64,000 bases of DNA, taken from positions 12,365 through 76,364 of the forward strand of contig JAIOPV010000169.1 in assembly GCA_021413735.1 (NCBI GenBank), read 5' to 3'. Position 1 is the first letter of the stretch. Each line of letters begins with the position of its first letter. The notes beneath the pieces were generated by a model. It was not told the DNA's origin and made no database searches. It was given only the letters and a program-made list of their open reading frames with translations. Source of the stretch: Planctomycetota bacterium. Its GTDB lineage: Bacteria > Planctomycetota > Planctomycetia > Gemmatales > Gemmataceae. The translations under genes and the position numbers were made by a program. Of the stretch, positions 25,338 to 33,357 are shown in pieces.

Positions 25338-26024
25338 GTGTCAGCCTCATTATTAGTGGAGATGTTCGATCGGGTGCCCGAGTTGCAACCGGGCGACGAC
25401 GAAGACCTTTGGGCCGCGGGTGTCCACGACGCCATGCGTGACTTTCGCAACGGCGTTCGCAAGCGATACACGGAGGGCACGCTTCAGCGAATGCTACTGT
25501 CGCCAGATGTGAAGACTCGTCGGGCCGCGGCTCTGGCGCTCGGGCTCCTCGGCACAATGGACTCGAACCCGATCGTTGCGGCGTCGTTGGCCGATCACGA
25601 TTTTCTGGTGCAGAAGTTCGCGGCCGACGCTCTTTGGGAATTGTGGTTCCGTGCTGGCACTGCCGATCAGAACTGGCGATTGCGTGAAGCGACTCGCAAT
25701 CCTGACGCGACCAAAGCCCGGGCGGAACTCGACGAACTGATTCGGCAAGCACCGACCTTCGCGGAAGCCTACAATCAGCGGGCGATCTGGTTCTTCAAAC
25801 GCGGCGAGCTTGCACGCGCGGTCGATGATTGTGAAGCTGTGCTGCGTCTGAATCCCTTCCATTTCGGGGCCGCCGCTGGGCTTGGTCAGTGCCTCATGAA
25901 ACTCGGCAAGCCACGCGGTGCCATTCGCGCTTTCCGCACGGCGCTCGACATCAACCCGGCACTCGAACACCTCCACGACACCATCCTGCAACTCGAACGA
26001 TCCCTCGACCGCAGCGGCGAATAG
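25338..26024 (+). CDS. HEAT-like and tetratricopeptide repeat protein
   Basis: 228 residues from GTG 25338, preceded by GGGGAG at a good distance; the reading frame is open far upstream, but that part is Arg/Ser rich and overlaps the previous gene. The N-terminal half contains a HEAT-like pair (VKTRRAAALALGLLGTM … FLVQKFAADALWELWFRAG). The C-terminal half has two TPR units (AEAYNQRAIWFFKRGELARA, then HFGAAAGLGQCLMKLGKPRG). Such proteins are scaffolds for protein interaction; there is no catalytic motif. No signal peptide, so it is cytoplasmic. Confidence 0.8.
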   Translation: MSASLLVEMFDRVPELQPGDDEDLWAAGVHDAMRDFRNGVRKRYTEGTLQRMLLSPDVKTRRAAALALGLLGTMDSNPIVAASLADHDFLVQKFAADALWELWFRAGTADQNWRLREATRNPDATKARAELDELIRQAPTFAEAYNQRAIWFFKRGELARAVDDCEAVLRLNPFHFGAAAGLGQCLMKLGKPRGAIRAFRTALDINPALEHLHDTILQLERSLDRSGE

Positions 26025-26034
26025 CGTCTTGGTA

Positions 26035-26052
26035 TTCGCCGCTTGCGGCGAA
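26035..26052. repeat. TTCGCCGC-TT-GCGGCGAA palindrome (CGCCGC-AAGC family)
   Basis: Eight-base arms with a two-base centre, 11 bases after the HEAT/TPR gene stop. It is part of the same small dispersed family as 16139-16150. Confidence 0.6.
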
Positions 26053-26093
26053 ATCGCCGACCGAACTCCCCTCCGTGCTTGACCGTACATCCC

Positions 26094-29000
26094 ATGACAC
26101 CTAGCGTGTCTCCATCTCGCGCTCATGTCCGACATTCCGAGGTTGTCGTGAAGCTGTCTGCTCCTCCGCCACCGCCGCCACCGCCGGAACCGAATCAGGC
26201 CGTGCAACCCACCCCCAACGACAACCCTGAAGCCAGCAGCCCAACGCAACCCCCGCCGGAAGGCGTGCCCCCGGTTCCTCCCGTGGAGGCAGCGAAGACC
26301 GCCACCTGGCCTGTGTGGTTTTCTGGAGCCGACTTCGTCCTCGCTGTGGCCGCCGTCGTGCTCGCCTTCCTCGTTGCCTCATTCGTCGCGCGAAACTCCG
26401 ACATCTACCTGCATCTCGCGGCTGGTCAACGACTCCTCGCGGGCACATACACCCCCGGCAGCGATCCGTTCAGCTTCGCGGCCGCCGATCGTGCGTGGGT
26501 CAATCACAGCCTCCTGTTCGATGTCGGAACTTACCTGCTTTACTCGGGCAACGGCTCGACGCTCGGCGTTCTCAAAGCGATTGCCGTGGCCGCAGCATTC
26601 GGCCTGCTCATCGGCATCCGACGACCGGGTTACTCGCTGTGGCCGTGGGCCATGATTGCGGTCGTCGGCATTGTTGCGACGGCTCCATACGCGCACATGC
26701 GACCCGTTGTCGGTTCGATGCTACTGCTCGCTGTCACGCTGTTCCTGCTGTTCCGTCTGCCGCACCAGGCAGGGTCGTGGCGATTCCCGATCGCGATTGG
26801 CGTCACGTTCTGGGTGTGGTCGAACACGGATGAATGGTTCTTCCTCGGTCCGATGGCTCTGGCACTCGTGCTGATCGGTGAACTCATCCAGCGCTCGATG
26901 CGGAATGTCGAGACACAATCGACTTCGCCCCCGGAGGCAGAAACGCTGGGAGCGCTCCCGGACGTGAAGACTCTGACGCGAGCGCTCGGCATCGGGGTCG
27001 TGGTCTGCATGTTGAACCCGCACCATGTGCGAGTGTGGGAACTGCCGTTCGAGCTGGTTGGGGCAAAGGATGTCGCCGACGATATCCGCTTCAAGCAGTT
27101 GCTACTGACGCCGCTCGACTCGGATTACACGGACAAGCCGCATCTCGGGTACAACCAGAATGGCCTCGCGTTCGCGCTGCTGTTCGTTGGCGGTGGCGCT
27201 GCCCTTGGACTGGCGGGAGCGCGAATCCGAATCTCGCTCATCGCTCTCTGGGTAGGGTTCGCGGTGCTGACTCTCGGAACCATTCAAGCCATTCCGTTCC
27301 TGGCGATGGTGGCCGTCCCGATCATCGCATCGCAACTGAACGCCATCTCGTCGCGCATCAGTTTGAAATCGAGGAGCGAGCCGAAAACACAGATCTTGCT
27401 GCTTGGCTCGTCGCTCGGGCGCGTTGTCTCGTTGATTGCCGTCCTCGGTGCGTGTGTGGTGGCGTGGCCCGGCTGGATCCATCCGCCGAATAGTAACCCG
27501 GCGTTTGTTCGGCGTGTCGCGTGGGGCATCGAACCGGACGCTGGGATGGTGAAGGGTGCCGAGCAGTTACAGGCGATGCGGAAGAGCGGACAGCTTCCCG
27601 CCGATTCGCACGGGTTCATCACGCTCCTCGATTTCGCGAACTATTGTGCGTGGTTCGCTCCGGATGAAAAGGTGTACGCGAACACGCGATACAACCATCA
27701 CCGTCCCGAGTTGCCGGGTTACATGACTGTCCGCAGGGGACTGCAACTCATCCTGCCGGCCGAACCACGAAGCACCCAGGAGACGAGAGCACTGAACAAC
27801 GCCGCTCTCGAAACGCTCTTGAGCACAGGTTCCGAATACGTCGTTCTGAACGTCTCTCCCGGCGACTCCACCTACATCCGGCCTCCAGGTGGACCACTCG
27901 ACTGGGAGGTTCGGGGTTATACTTCGATCGCTGCGGTCTTGCATTGGCTCAACCCAGATCAGTGGTCGCCGTGGTACATCGACGGGCGGACAGCAATTAG
28001 CGGCTGGCGACCCAAACCCGGAAGTGAGAAACCGACGTTCGCGGCGTTGCGGTTGCGTCCGTCAGTGTTGGCGTTTGCTCCGGGCGGGGAACAACTGCCT
28101 GCGGGAGCGGTTCAACAAATTCGCCCGCAGGGCGGCTGGGAAGATGCGTTCATTCGGTCGCCGGGATTGCCTCCGCCGTCCGCTGACGAGTCGCTGATCT
28201 GGCACGCCTACCGCAAGATCGGCGAAGAACTTCAACAGCAGCGAGTGATCGCGGTTCGTGTGCTCGCGGCAATCACCGAGCGTGTAGTTGGCACTGCCGG
28301 TGTGATTTCGCAAGTGATTCCGCTGCCGCCGGCAAACACCGATCTGCGAGCGAGCGCGTTCCTCGCGCTCCGAGCGGCTCGACGAGCGATCGCTGCCGAC
28401 CCACAGCACCCAGACGGATATTTCGCACTGTTCCGAGCGCTCGACGCCCGCGAACTGTCGATCCCCGATGACGAACGAACGATCGCTCAGATCACGGCCT
28501 TGCGGCAGTGTCTGGAGCGAATGCCGCCGCCAGAGGAATACAAACCCGGAGTGTACGCGGCGATTCCTTCCAACGTCGCCATGAACTTGGCGGCGCTGTA
28601 TCTCGGTCCGCAGCAAAACCAGAACGGTGCCATCGTGGGGATCACGGGTATCCCGGTAAATGTTCCGGCGCTCGGACTTCTCACCCGCTTTGGGGCAACA
28701 ATCTCTCTCGTTGTGGAGGGGAACCGGATTGCTCGCAAGCCTACCATTCTCGTGATACAGAGCGGCCAAGGAGCCCGCGGCCCGTTTCTTCTTCCGCTCG
28801 ATCTCGCTCGTGAGGTGGTTCTGAAAGCTCAGGAGTACGCGAAGGTTGATTCAGGTAGCACCGAGGCGGCAGACCGGATCGTCACGCACCTCAAGGGTTT
28901 TCAGAAGGTCTTCGAGACGGATCTCGCACAGGCGAACAATGCCTACGAATCGCGTCGTGCCGCACAGAAGCCACCATTGCCTGGGCAGATTCAAATGGCT

Positions 29001-29735
29001 CTCCAGAACAACCTCACGGGCGAAGCTCTCCGGCTTCTGAAGTCGCCTGACCTGAGTGAAAAGGAGAAAGAGTTCGGCCCAGCTCTGCTGGATTTCCTTC
29101 TGCTGCGGGTCTCTCTGGAACTGGCCATCGGCGCGCTCGAAGATGCGGCTGCGGACCTGGAGGTTCTTCAAACGAACTCGGGAATCCAACAGCGGCTCGC
29201 CGATCCGAATTACCGAACGCTTTTCCAGTTGCTCGTGTACCAGAAGCTGCTTCTGGAGGGGAACTACGCTGATGCTGGCCGTGTGCTGGAAGAACTCGAC
29301 GGACCGGTAATCGGGAAAGATCCACTCAAAGCAACCCGAGATCAGTTCGACACGAAGTTCTACCTCGGGCTTGGCGACAAGCTCTCAATGTGGGCGGAAT
29401 TCGCCCCGCTGACCGGATTGCTTGCGCCGACACCATTCGACCTGCTTGCTCGGATTCGTGGGCCGGGTGCGGCACTTGGGGGAGAAGAACGCGGCCTCGG
29501 CTACTTGCAACTGCGAAACGACCTCGCGAATCGCCGCAATCAGGATGCCGATTTCTACTTCCGCCGTGGATTGCTTTTCCTGTACGAAGGCGACATGGTC
29601 GCTGCACGCAAGCGATTCCTGCAAACGCGATTGCCGGCCGTGAAAGAATGGGGATTGCTCGAGTATCGGAACGGGACAGCCGAACTCTACATCCGCCTGA
29701 TTGATGAAGCCGAGAAAGCTGCCCCCGCGAAGTGA
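26094..29735 (+). CDS. Large polytopic membrane protein, GT-C-like, with long C-terminal domain
   Basis: 1213 residues from ATG 26094. A short Pro-rich N-terminus (PPPPPPPPEPNQ) is followed by about ten hydrophobic helices in residues 80-460. The first outer loop has the pattern NSDIYLHLAAGQRLL … GSDPFSFAAADRAWVNHSLL, reminiscent of GT-C-fold polyprenyl-phosphate-dependent glycosyltransferases and their relatives (D-x-x-x-H-L, DPFS, W-x-N-H). From about residue 480 it is soluble with many helical, TPR-like segments (for example LAQANNAYESRRAAQK). The glycosyltransferase role is inferred from the loop pattern only. The stop is 13 bases before the next gene, suggesting an operon. Confidence 0.75.
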   Translation: MTPSVSPSRAHVRHSEVVVKLSAPPPPPPPPEPNQAVQPTPNDNPEASSPTQPPPEGVPPVPPVEAAKTATWPVWFSGADFVLAVAAVVLAFLVASFVARNSDIYLHLAAGQRLLAGTYTPGSDPFSFAAADRAWVNHSLLFDVGTYLLYSGNGSTLGVLKAIAVAAAFGLLIGIRRPGYSLWPWAMIAVVGIVATAPYAHMRPVVGSMLLLAVTLFLLFRLPHQAGSWRFPIAIGVTFWVWSNTDEWFFLGPMALALVLIGELIQRSMRNVETQSTSPPEAETLGALPDVKTLTRALGIGVVVCMLNPHHVRVWELPFELVGAKDVADDIRFKQLLLTPLDSDYTDKPHLGYNQNGLAFALLFVGGGAALGLAGARIRISLIALWVGFAVLTLGTIQAIPFLAMVAVPIIASQLNAISSRISLKSRSEPKTQILLLGSSLGRVVSLIAVLGACVVAWPGWIHPPNSNPAFVRRVAWGIEPDAGMVKGAEQLQAMRKSGQLPADSHGFITLLDFANYCAWFAPDEKVYANTRYNHHRPELPGYMTVRRGLQLILPAEPRSTQETRALNNAALETLLSTGSEYVVLNVSPGDSTYIRPPGGPLDWEVRGYTSIAAVLHWLNPDQWSPWYIDGRTAISGWRPKPGSEKPTFAALRLRPSVLAFAPGGEQLPAGAVQQIRPQGGWEDAFIRSPGLPPPSADESLIWHAYRKIGEELQQQRVIAVRVLAAITERVVGTAGVISQVIPLPPANTDLRASAFLALRAARRAIAADPQHPDGYFALFRALDARELSIPDDERTIAQITALRQCLERMPPPEEYKPGVYAAIPSNVAMNLAALYLGPQQNQNGAIVGITGIPVNVPALGLLTRFGATISLVVEGNRIARKPTILVIQSGQGARGPFLLPLDLAREVVLKAQEYAKVDSGSTEAADRIVTHLKGFQKVFETDLAQANNAYESRRAAQKPPLPGQIQMALQNNLTGEALRLLKSPDLSEKEKEFGPALLDFLLLRVSLELAIGALEDAAADLEVLQTNSGIQQRLADPNYRTLFQLLVYQKLLLEGNYADAGRVLEELDGPVIGKDPLKATRDQFDTKFYLGLGDKLSMWAEFAPLTGLLAPTPFDLLARIRGPGAALGGEERGLGYLQLRNDLANRRNQDADFYFRRGLLFLYEGDMVAARKRFLQTRLPAVKEWGLLEYRNGTAELYIRLIDEAEKAAPAK

Positions 29736-29748
29736 ATGGAGTTGTGCC

Positions 29749-30615
29749 ATGTCCGAGAAATGGACCGTCGCGGGAGTGCAGATGGACTGCACCCTCGCCA
29801 ACAAAGCCGAGAACCTCGCCGCGATCATCCGCAAGCTGAACGAAGCGGCCGACCGCGGCGCAAAGCTCGTCATCTTCCCGGAGTGCATCCTCACAGGCTA
29901 CGGCTTCGAGAACCGTGCCCACGCAATGGTCTCAGCGGAATCATTGCCTGGACCGAGTACCGATGCTGTCGCGAAAGAGTGTGCCCGTCGCGGTGTGTGG
30001 GCCGTGTACGGGCTTCTCGAATCGACCGCCGACGGGAAGTTGTTCAACGCAGTCGCGCTCGTGGGGCCGTCGGGGTTCGTCGCGAGTTATCGCAAACTTC
30101 ATCTGCCGTGTCTGGGTGCGGATCGCTTCACCGATCCGGGCGACCGACCGTATGCGGTACACGATCTCGGCGGGTTGAAGCTCGGCATGGGAATCTGCTT
30201 CGACGGCAGCTTCCCGGAGACGGCGCGAATTCTGACGCTGCTCGGTACGGATCTCGTGGTGTTGCCGACGAACTGGGCCACGAACGCTCGCAAGATGGCG
30301 GAATTGGTGTCGGCGGCACGAGCGTGGGAGAACCACATCTATCACCTCGCCGTGAACCGCGTCGGCGACGAGACCGGCTTCCACTACATCGGTCTGAGTT
30401 CCGCAGCGGATTACTTCGGGAATGTGCTGCACTTCGCCCGCGAGGACGCGGAAGAGATTTTCACCATCGAAGTCGATCCGGCTGCGGCACGTCAGAAGCG
30501 AGTAGTGGTTTGTCATGGTGAGTACGAGATTGACCGCGTGAACTGGCGACGACCTGAGATGTATGGGCCGCTCGTCGAGAAACCCGGCCAGTTCACGGGC
30601 CACTTCAACAAGTGA
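29749..30615 (+). CDS. Carbon-nitrogen hydrolase (nitrilase superfamily)
   Basis: 288 residues. The Glu-Lys-Cys catalytic triad is visible: Glu in VIFPECILTGYGF, Lys in SYRKLHLPCLG, and Cys in GMGICFDGSFPE. The Cys is followed by Phe-Asp rather than Tyr-Asp or Trp-Glu, as in several amidase branches. Proteins of this family hydrolyse amides, carbamoyl compounds or nitriles; the substrate cannot be named. ATG 29749 was chosen over the upstream 29701 because GGAG lies eight bases before it and the extra residues would overlap the preceding gene. Cytoplasmic. Confidence 0.9.
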   Translation: MSEKWTVAGVQMDCTLANKAENLAAIIRKLNEAADRGAKLVIFPECILTGYGFENRAHAMVSAESLPGPSTDAVAKECARRGVWAVYGLLESTADGKLFNAVALVGPSGFVASYRKLHLPCLGADRFTDPGDRPYAVHDLGGLKLGMGICFDGSFPETARILTLLGTDLVVLPTNWATNARKMAELVSAARAWENHIYHLAVNRVGDETGFHYIGLSSAADYFGNVLHFAREDAEEIFTIEVDPAAARQKRVVVCHGEYEIDRVNWRRPEMYGPLVEKPGQFTGHFNK

Positions 30616-30628
30616 TCGTGGATTTTCT

Positions 30629-30666
30629 CGCCGCTTGCAGCCGTGCCTCCAACGCCGCAAGCGGCG
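30629..30666. repeat. Hairpin of two CGCCGC-AAGC family halves
   Basis: Arms CGCCGCTTGC (30629-30638) and GCAAGCGGCG (30657-30666) form a 10-bp stem with an 18-base loop after the amidohydrolase gene. The right arm itself overlaps a second smaller palindrome, GCCGCAAGCGGC. The rest of the gap to 30765 holds nothing recognised. Confidence 0.65.
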
Positions 30667-30764
30667 AAACACATCCCTACCCCATTGACCGGCGCGTTCG
30701 CCGGTTCACAATAGGCGTGCCGCCCGTGCGGTGCCCACCGAACCCTTTCCCTCCAGGAATCACC

Positions 30765-31781
30765 ATGTTCCGTTCGTTGCTTGCTGGCGCATTCGTCGCC
30801 TGTCTCGTGGTTGGTGCCGGCTTCGCCGAAGACAAAAAAGTCGAGAAAAAGGAACCGCCGAAGAAAAAGGAACGCATCGCCCTCAATGAACCGAAGGACG
30901 TCGCCAAAGACCCGGACTTCGCCATTCAGGGCGAATACGCGGGGAACCCCGAGTACAAGGTTGGCGTGCAAGTGGTCGCGAAGGGGTTGGGCGAGTTCGA
31001 TCTGAAGATCTTCCAGGGTGGTTTGCCCGGCGACGGTTGGGACGGCAAGGCCACGACCAAGGCCACCGCAAAGCGTAACGACGACGGCGGCGCAACGATC
31101 GTCGGGAAAGACCTGACCGGCAGCATCGCGGGTAAAACGCTCAGCCTCAAGAGTGACGGAAAGGAGTCTGCCATGACGAAGGTGGAGCGCAAATCCGAGA
31201 CGATCGGAAAGGCACCGCCGGAAGGTGCGGTCGTGTTGTTCGGCAAGGAGGGCGACGAGAAGAACTGGGACGGCGGCAAGATCGTGGAACTGTCGGACGG
31301 CAAGTTCCTCGGCGTGGGCGTGAAGAGCAAGCAGAAGTTCCAGGGCTTCACGGCTCACATCGAGTTCCGTCTGCCGTGGATGCCGAACAGCACGGGCCAG
31401 CAGCGCGGCAATAGCGGCGTGTATCTGCAAGATCGCTACGAGTGCCAGGTTCTCGATAGCTTCGGGCTCAACGGCGAGAACAACGAATGCGGCGGCATCT
31501 ACACGCAGCACAAGCCCTCGGTGAATATGTGCTACCCGCCGATGTCGTGGCAGACCTACGACATCGAGTTCGCGCCAGCACAGTTCGGCGAAGACGGCAA
31601 GAAGGCGAAGAATGGCCGCGCGACGATCTACCACAACGGCGTGAAGATTCACGACAACATCGAGTTCCCGAAGGAATGTCCAGGTGGTCAGCCTGAGAAG
31701 GCGGAAGCTGGTCCGTTCCAGTTCCAGAACCACGGCGACCCGGTCGTGTATCGGAACGTGTGGGTTCTCCCCGCAAAGTGA
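30765..31781 (+). CDS. Secreted DUF1080 (3-keto-disaccharide hydrolase) domain protein
   Basis: 338 residues with a signal peptide (MFRSLLAGAFVACLVVGAGF), then a Lys/Glu-rich linker. Residues about 30-140 form a separate beta-rich part, and the DUF1080 domain occupies about 145-338: VVLFGKEG near its start, then GNSGVYLQDRYECQVLDSFG and NECGGIYTQHKPSVNM, all typical of this jelly-roll fold. The family includes enzymes that hydrolyse 3-keto-glycosides and is greatly expanded in Planctomycetota. CCAGGAA precedes the ATG. It lies just upstream of a sulfatase, a pairing suggestive of sulfated-polysaccharide breakdown. Confidence 0.9.
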   Translation: MFRSLLAGAFVACLVVGAGFAEDKKVEKKEPPKKKERIALNEPKDVAKDPDFAIQGEYAGNPEYKVGVQVVAKGLGEFDLKIFQGGLPGDGWDGKATTKATAKRNDDGGATIVGKDLTGSIAGKTLSLKSDGKESAMTKVERKSETIGKAPPEGAVVLFGKEGDEKNWDGGKIVELSDGKFLGVGVKSKQKFQGFTAHIEFRLPWMPNSTGQQRGNSGVYLQDRYECQVLDSFGLNGENNECGGIYTQHKPSVNMCYPPMSWQTYDIEFAPAQFGEDGKKAKNGRATIYHNGVKIHDNIEFPKECPGGQPEKAEAGPFQFQNHGDPVVYRNVWVLPAK

Positions 31782-31782
31782 C

Positions 31783-31818
31783 GGAACCGCTCACGGTTCC
31801 AGGGGTTTACACCCCTGG
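31783..31818 (+). terminator. Twin hairpin after the DUF1080 gene
   Basis: Two adjacent hairpins start two bases after the stop codon: GGAACC-6-GGTTCC and CCAGGGGT-4-ACCCCTGG, followed by TCTTTCG. They could terminate or attenuate transcription between the DUF1080 and sulfatase genes. Confidence 0.55.
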
Positions 31819-31846
31819 TCTTTCGCATTCGCACCCGGAGTGAACC

Positions 31847-33283
31847 ATGTCCCGCACGTTCTCCATTGCGGTTTGTGTTCTCCTCGCCTCGCTTTCTCCC
31901 TCGTTCGCCGCGGAGAAGATGAACGTGCTGTTCATCGTCTCCGACGACCTCACAAACAACACCCTTAGTTGCTACGGCAGTCCCGTCAGCAAGTCGCCGA
32001 ACATCGACAAACTCGCCGCGAAGGGCGTGCGATTCGATCGTGCGTATTGCCAGTTCCCGCTGTGCAATCCGAGCCGTGCATCGTTCCTGACCGGCCTTCG
32101 ACCAGACACCACGAAGGTCTACGAGAACGCCACGCAGTTCCGCAAGAACATCCCCGATGCCCAGAGCGTCGGCCAGACATTCCAGAAGGGCGGTTACTTC
32201 GTCGCTCGCGTCGGCAAGCTCTATCACTACGGCGTGCCCGGTCAGATTGGCACTGATGGCCTCGACGACAAACCAAGCTGGCAACTCGTCGTGAACCCCA
32301 GGGGCCGCGACAAGGACGACGAGGAGAAGGATCTGATCTTCACGCTGACGCCGAATGGCAAAGGCTCCGGACGCTACGGCGGCACACTGAGTTGGCTCGC
32401 GGCTGAAGGCACCGACGCCGAGCAAACGGATGGCAAGATCGCGGCCGAGGTCGTGAAGCAACTCGAAGCGAACAAGGATAAGCCGTTCTTCTTGGCGTGC
32501 GGCTTCTTCCGACCGCACACGCCGTATGTGTCGCCGAAGAAGTATTTCGAGATGTATCCGGCCGACAAATTGAAGCTCGCGGATGTGCCGCCGAAGCATC
32601 GCGAGAGCGCTCCGGCTCCTGCGTTTGGCAGCGCGAAGGCCGAGCAAGAAAAGATGACAGACGCCCAGCGTCAGCAGGCGTTGCAGGCGTATTACGCTTC
32701 AACCACGTTCATGGACGCGCAGGTTGGAATCGTGCTCGACGCACTGGAGCAGTTGAAACTCGCCGACAAGACGATCGTGGTGTTCATCAGCGATCACGGG
32801 TACCACCTCGGCGAACATGGTCTGTGGCAGAAGATGAGCCTGTTCGAGAACTCGTGTCGTGTGCCGTTGGTGATCTACGACCCACGCTCGAAGGGCAACG
32901 GCAAGGCGTCTTCGCGCACGGTGGAACTGGTCGATCTGCACGCCACGCTCGCGGAGCTGGCGGGCCTGCCTGCTCCCAAGAACGACGGCACAAGCCTGAA
33001 GCCATTGCTGGACGATCCGAGTGCGAAGTGGGATCTGCCGGCGATCACGCAGGTGAGTCGTGGCACGCCGACCGCAACGGGCGAGCCGATTGGGAAGAAT
33101 CCGTGGTTCCTGGGTGCTTCGGTGCGGAACGAGCGTTACCGCTACACGGAGTGGGACGGCGGCAAGAAGGGCGTGCAGCTTTACGACTACGAGAAGGATC
33201 CGGGCGAGTTGAAGAACCTCGCGGAAGACCCGATGCACGCCGACGTCGTGAAGCAGATGAAGGCACTGTTGCCGAAGAAGTGA
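31847..33283 (+). CDS. Secreted sulfatase (iduronate-2-sulfatase-like)
   Basis: 478 residues with a signal peptide (MSRTFSIAVCVLLASLSPSFA). The catalytic motif CNPSRASFLTG near residue 75 fits C-x-P-x-R, in which the cysteine would be converted to formylglycine. Metal ligands appear in VLFIVSDDLTNN and FISDHGYHLGEHG. The overall pattern (SDDL, SPNIDKLAAKGVRFDRAYCQ, GYFVARVGKLYH) is that of the iduronate-2-sulfatase-like branch common in Planctomycetota. GGAGTG precedes the ATG. No dedicated maturation enzyme (FGE or anSME) is in the window. Confidence 0.94.
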   Translation: MSRTFSIAVCVLLASLSPSFAAEKMNVLFIVSDDLTNNTLSCYGSPVSKSPNIDKLAAKGVRFDRAYCQFPLCNPSRASFLTGLRPDTTKVYENATQFRKNIPDAQSVGQTFQKGGYFVARVGKLYHYGVPGQIGTDGLDDKPSWQLVVNPRGRDKDDEEKDLIFTLTPNGKGSGRYGGTLSWLAAEGTDAEQTDGKIAAEVVKQLEANKDKPFFLACGFFRPHTPYVSPKKYFEMYPADKLKLADVPPKHRESAPAPAFGSAKAEQEKMTDAQRQQALQAYYASTTFMDAQVGIVLDALEQLKLADKTIVVFISDHGYHLGEHGLWQKMSLFENSCRVPLVIYDPRSKGNGKASSRTVELVDLHATLAELAGLPAPKNDGTSLKPLLDDPSAKWDLPAITQVSRGTPTATGEPIGKNPWFLGASVRNERYRYTEWDGGKKGVQLYDYEKDPGELKNLAEDPMHADVVKQMKALLPKK

Positions 33284-33316
33284 CCTCAAGACTGCATCGG
33301 CTAGAAATGAGTTCAG

Positions 33317-33344
33317 CTTGGGCCACCACAGAGGGCGGCCCAAG
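33317..33344. terminator. Hairpin between convergent genes (GGGCCGCCCTCTGTGG family copy 2)
   Basis: Arms CTTGGGCC and GGCCCAAG with a 12-base loop sit between the convergent sulfatase and AAA+ genes, consistent with a bidirectional terminator. The centre is an inverted copy of the element at 24585-24606. Confidence 0.6.
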
Positions 33345-33357
33345 CCTTCCCAGGGTT

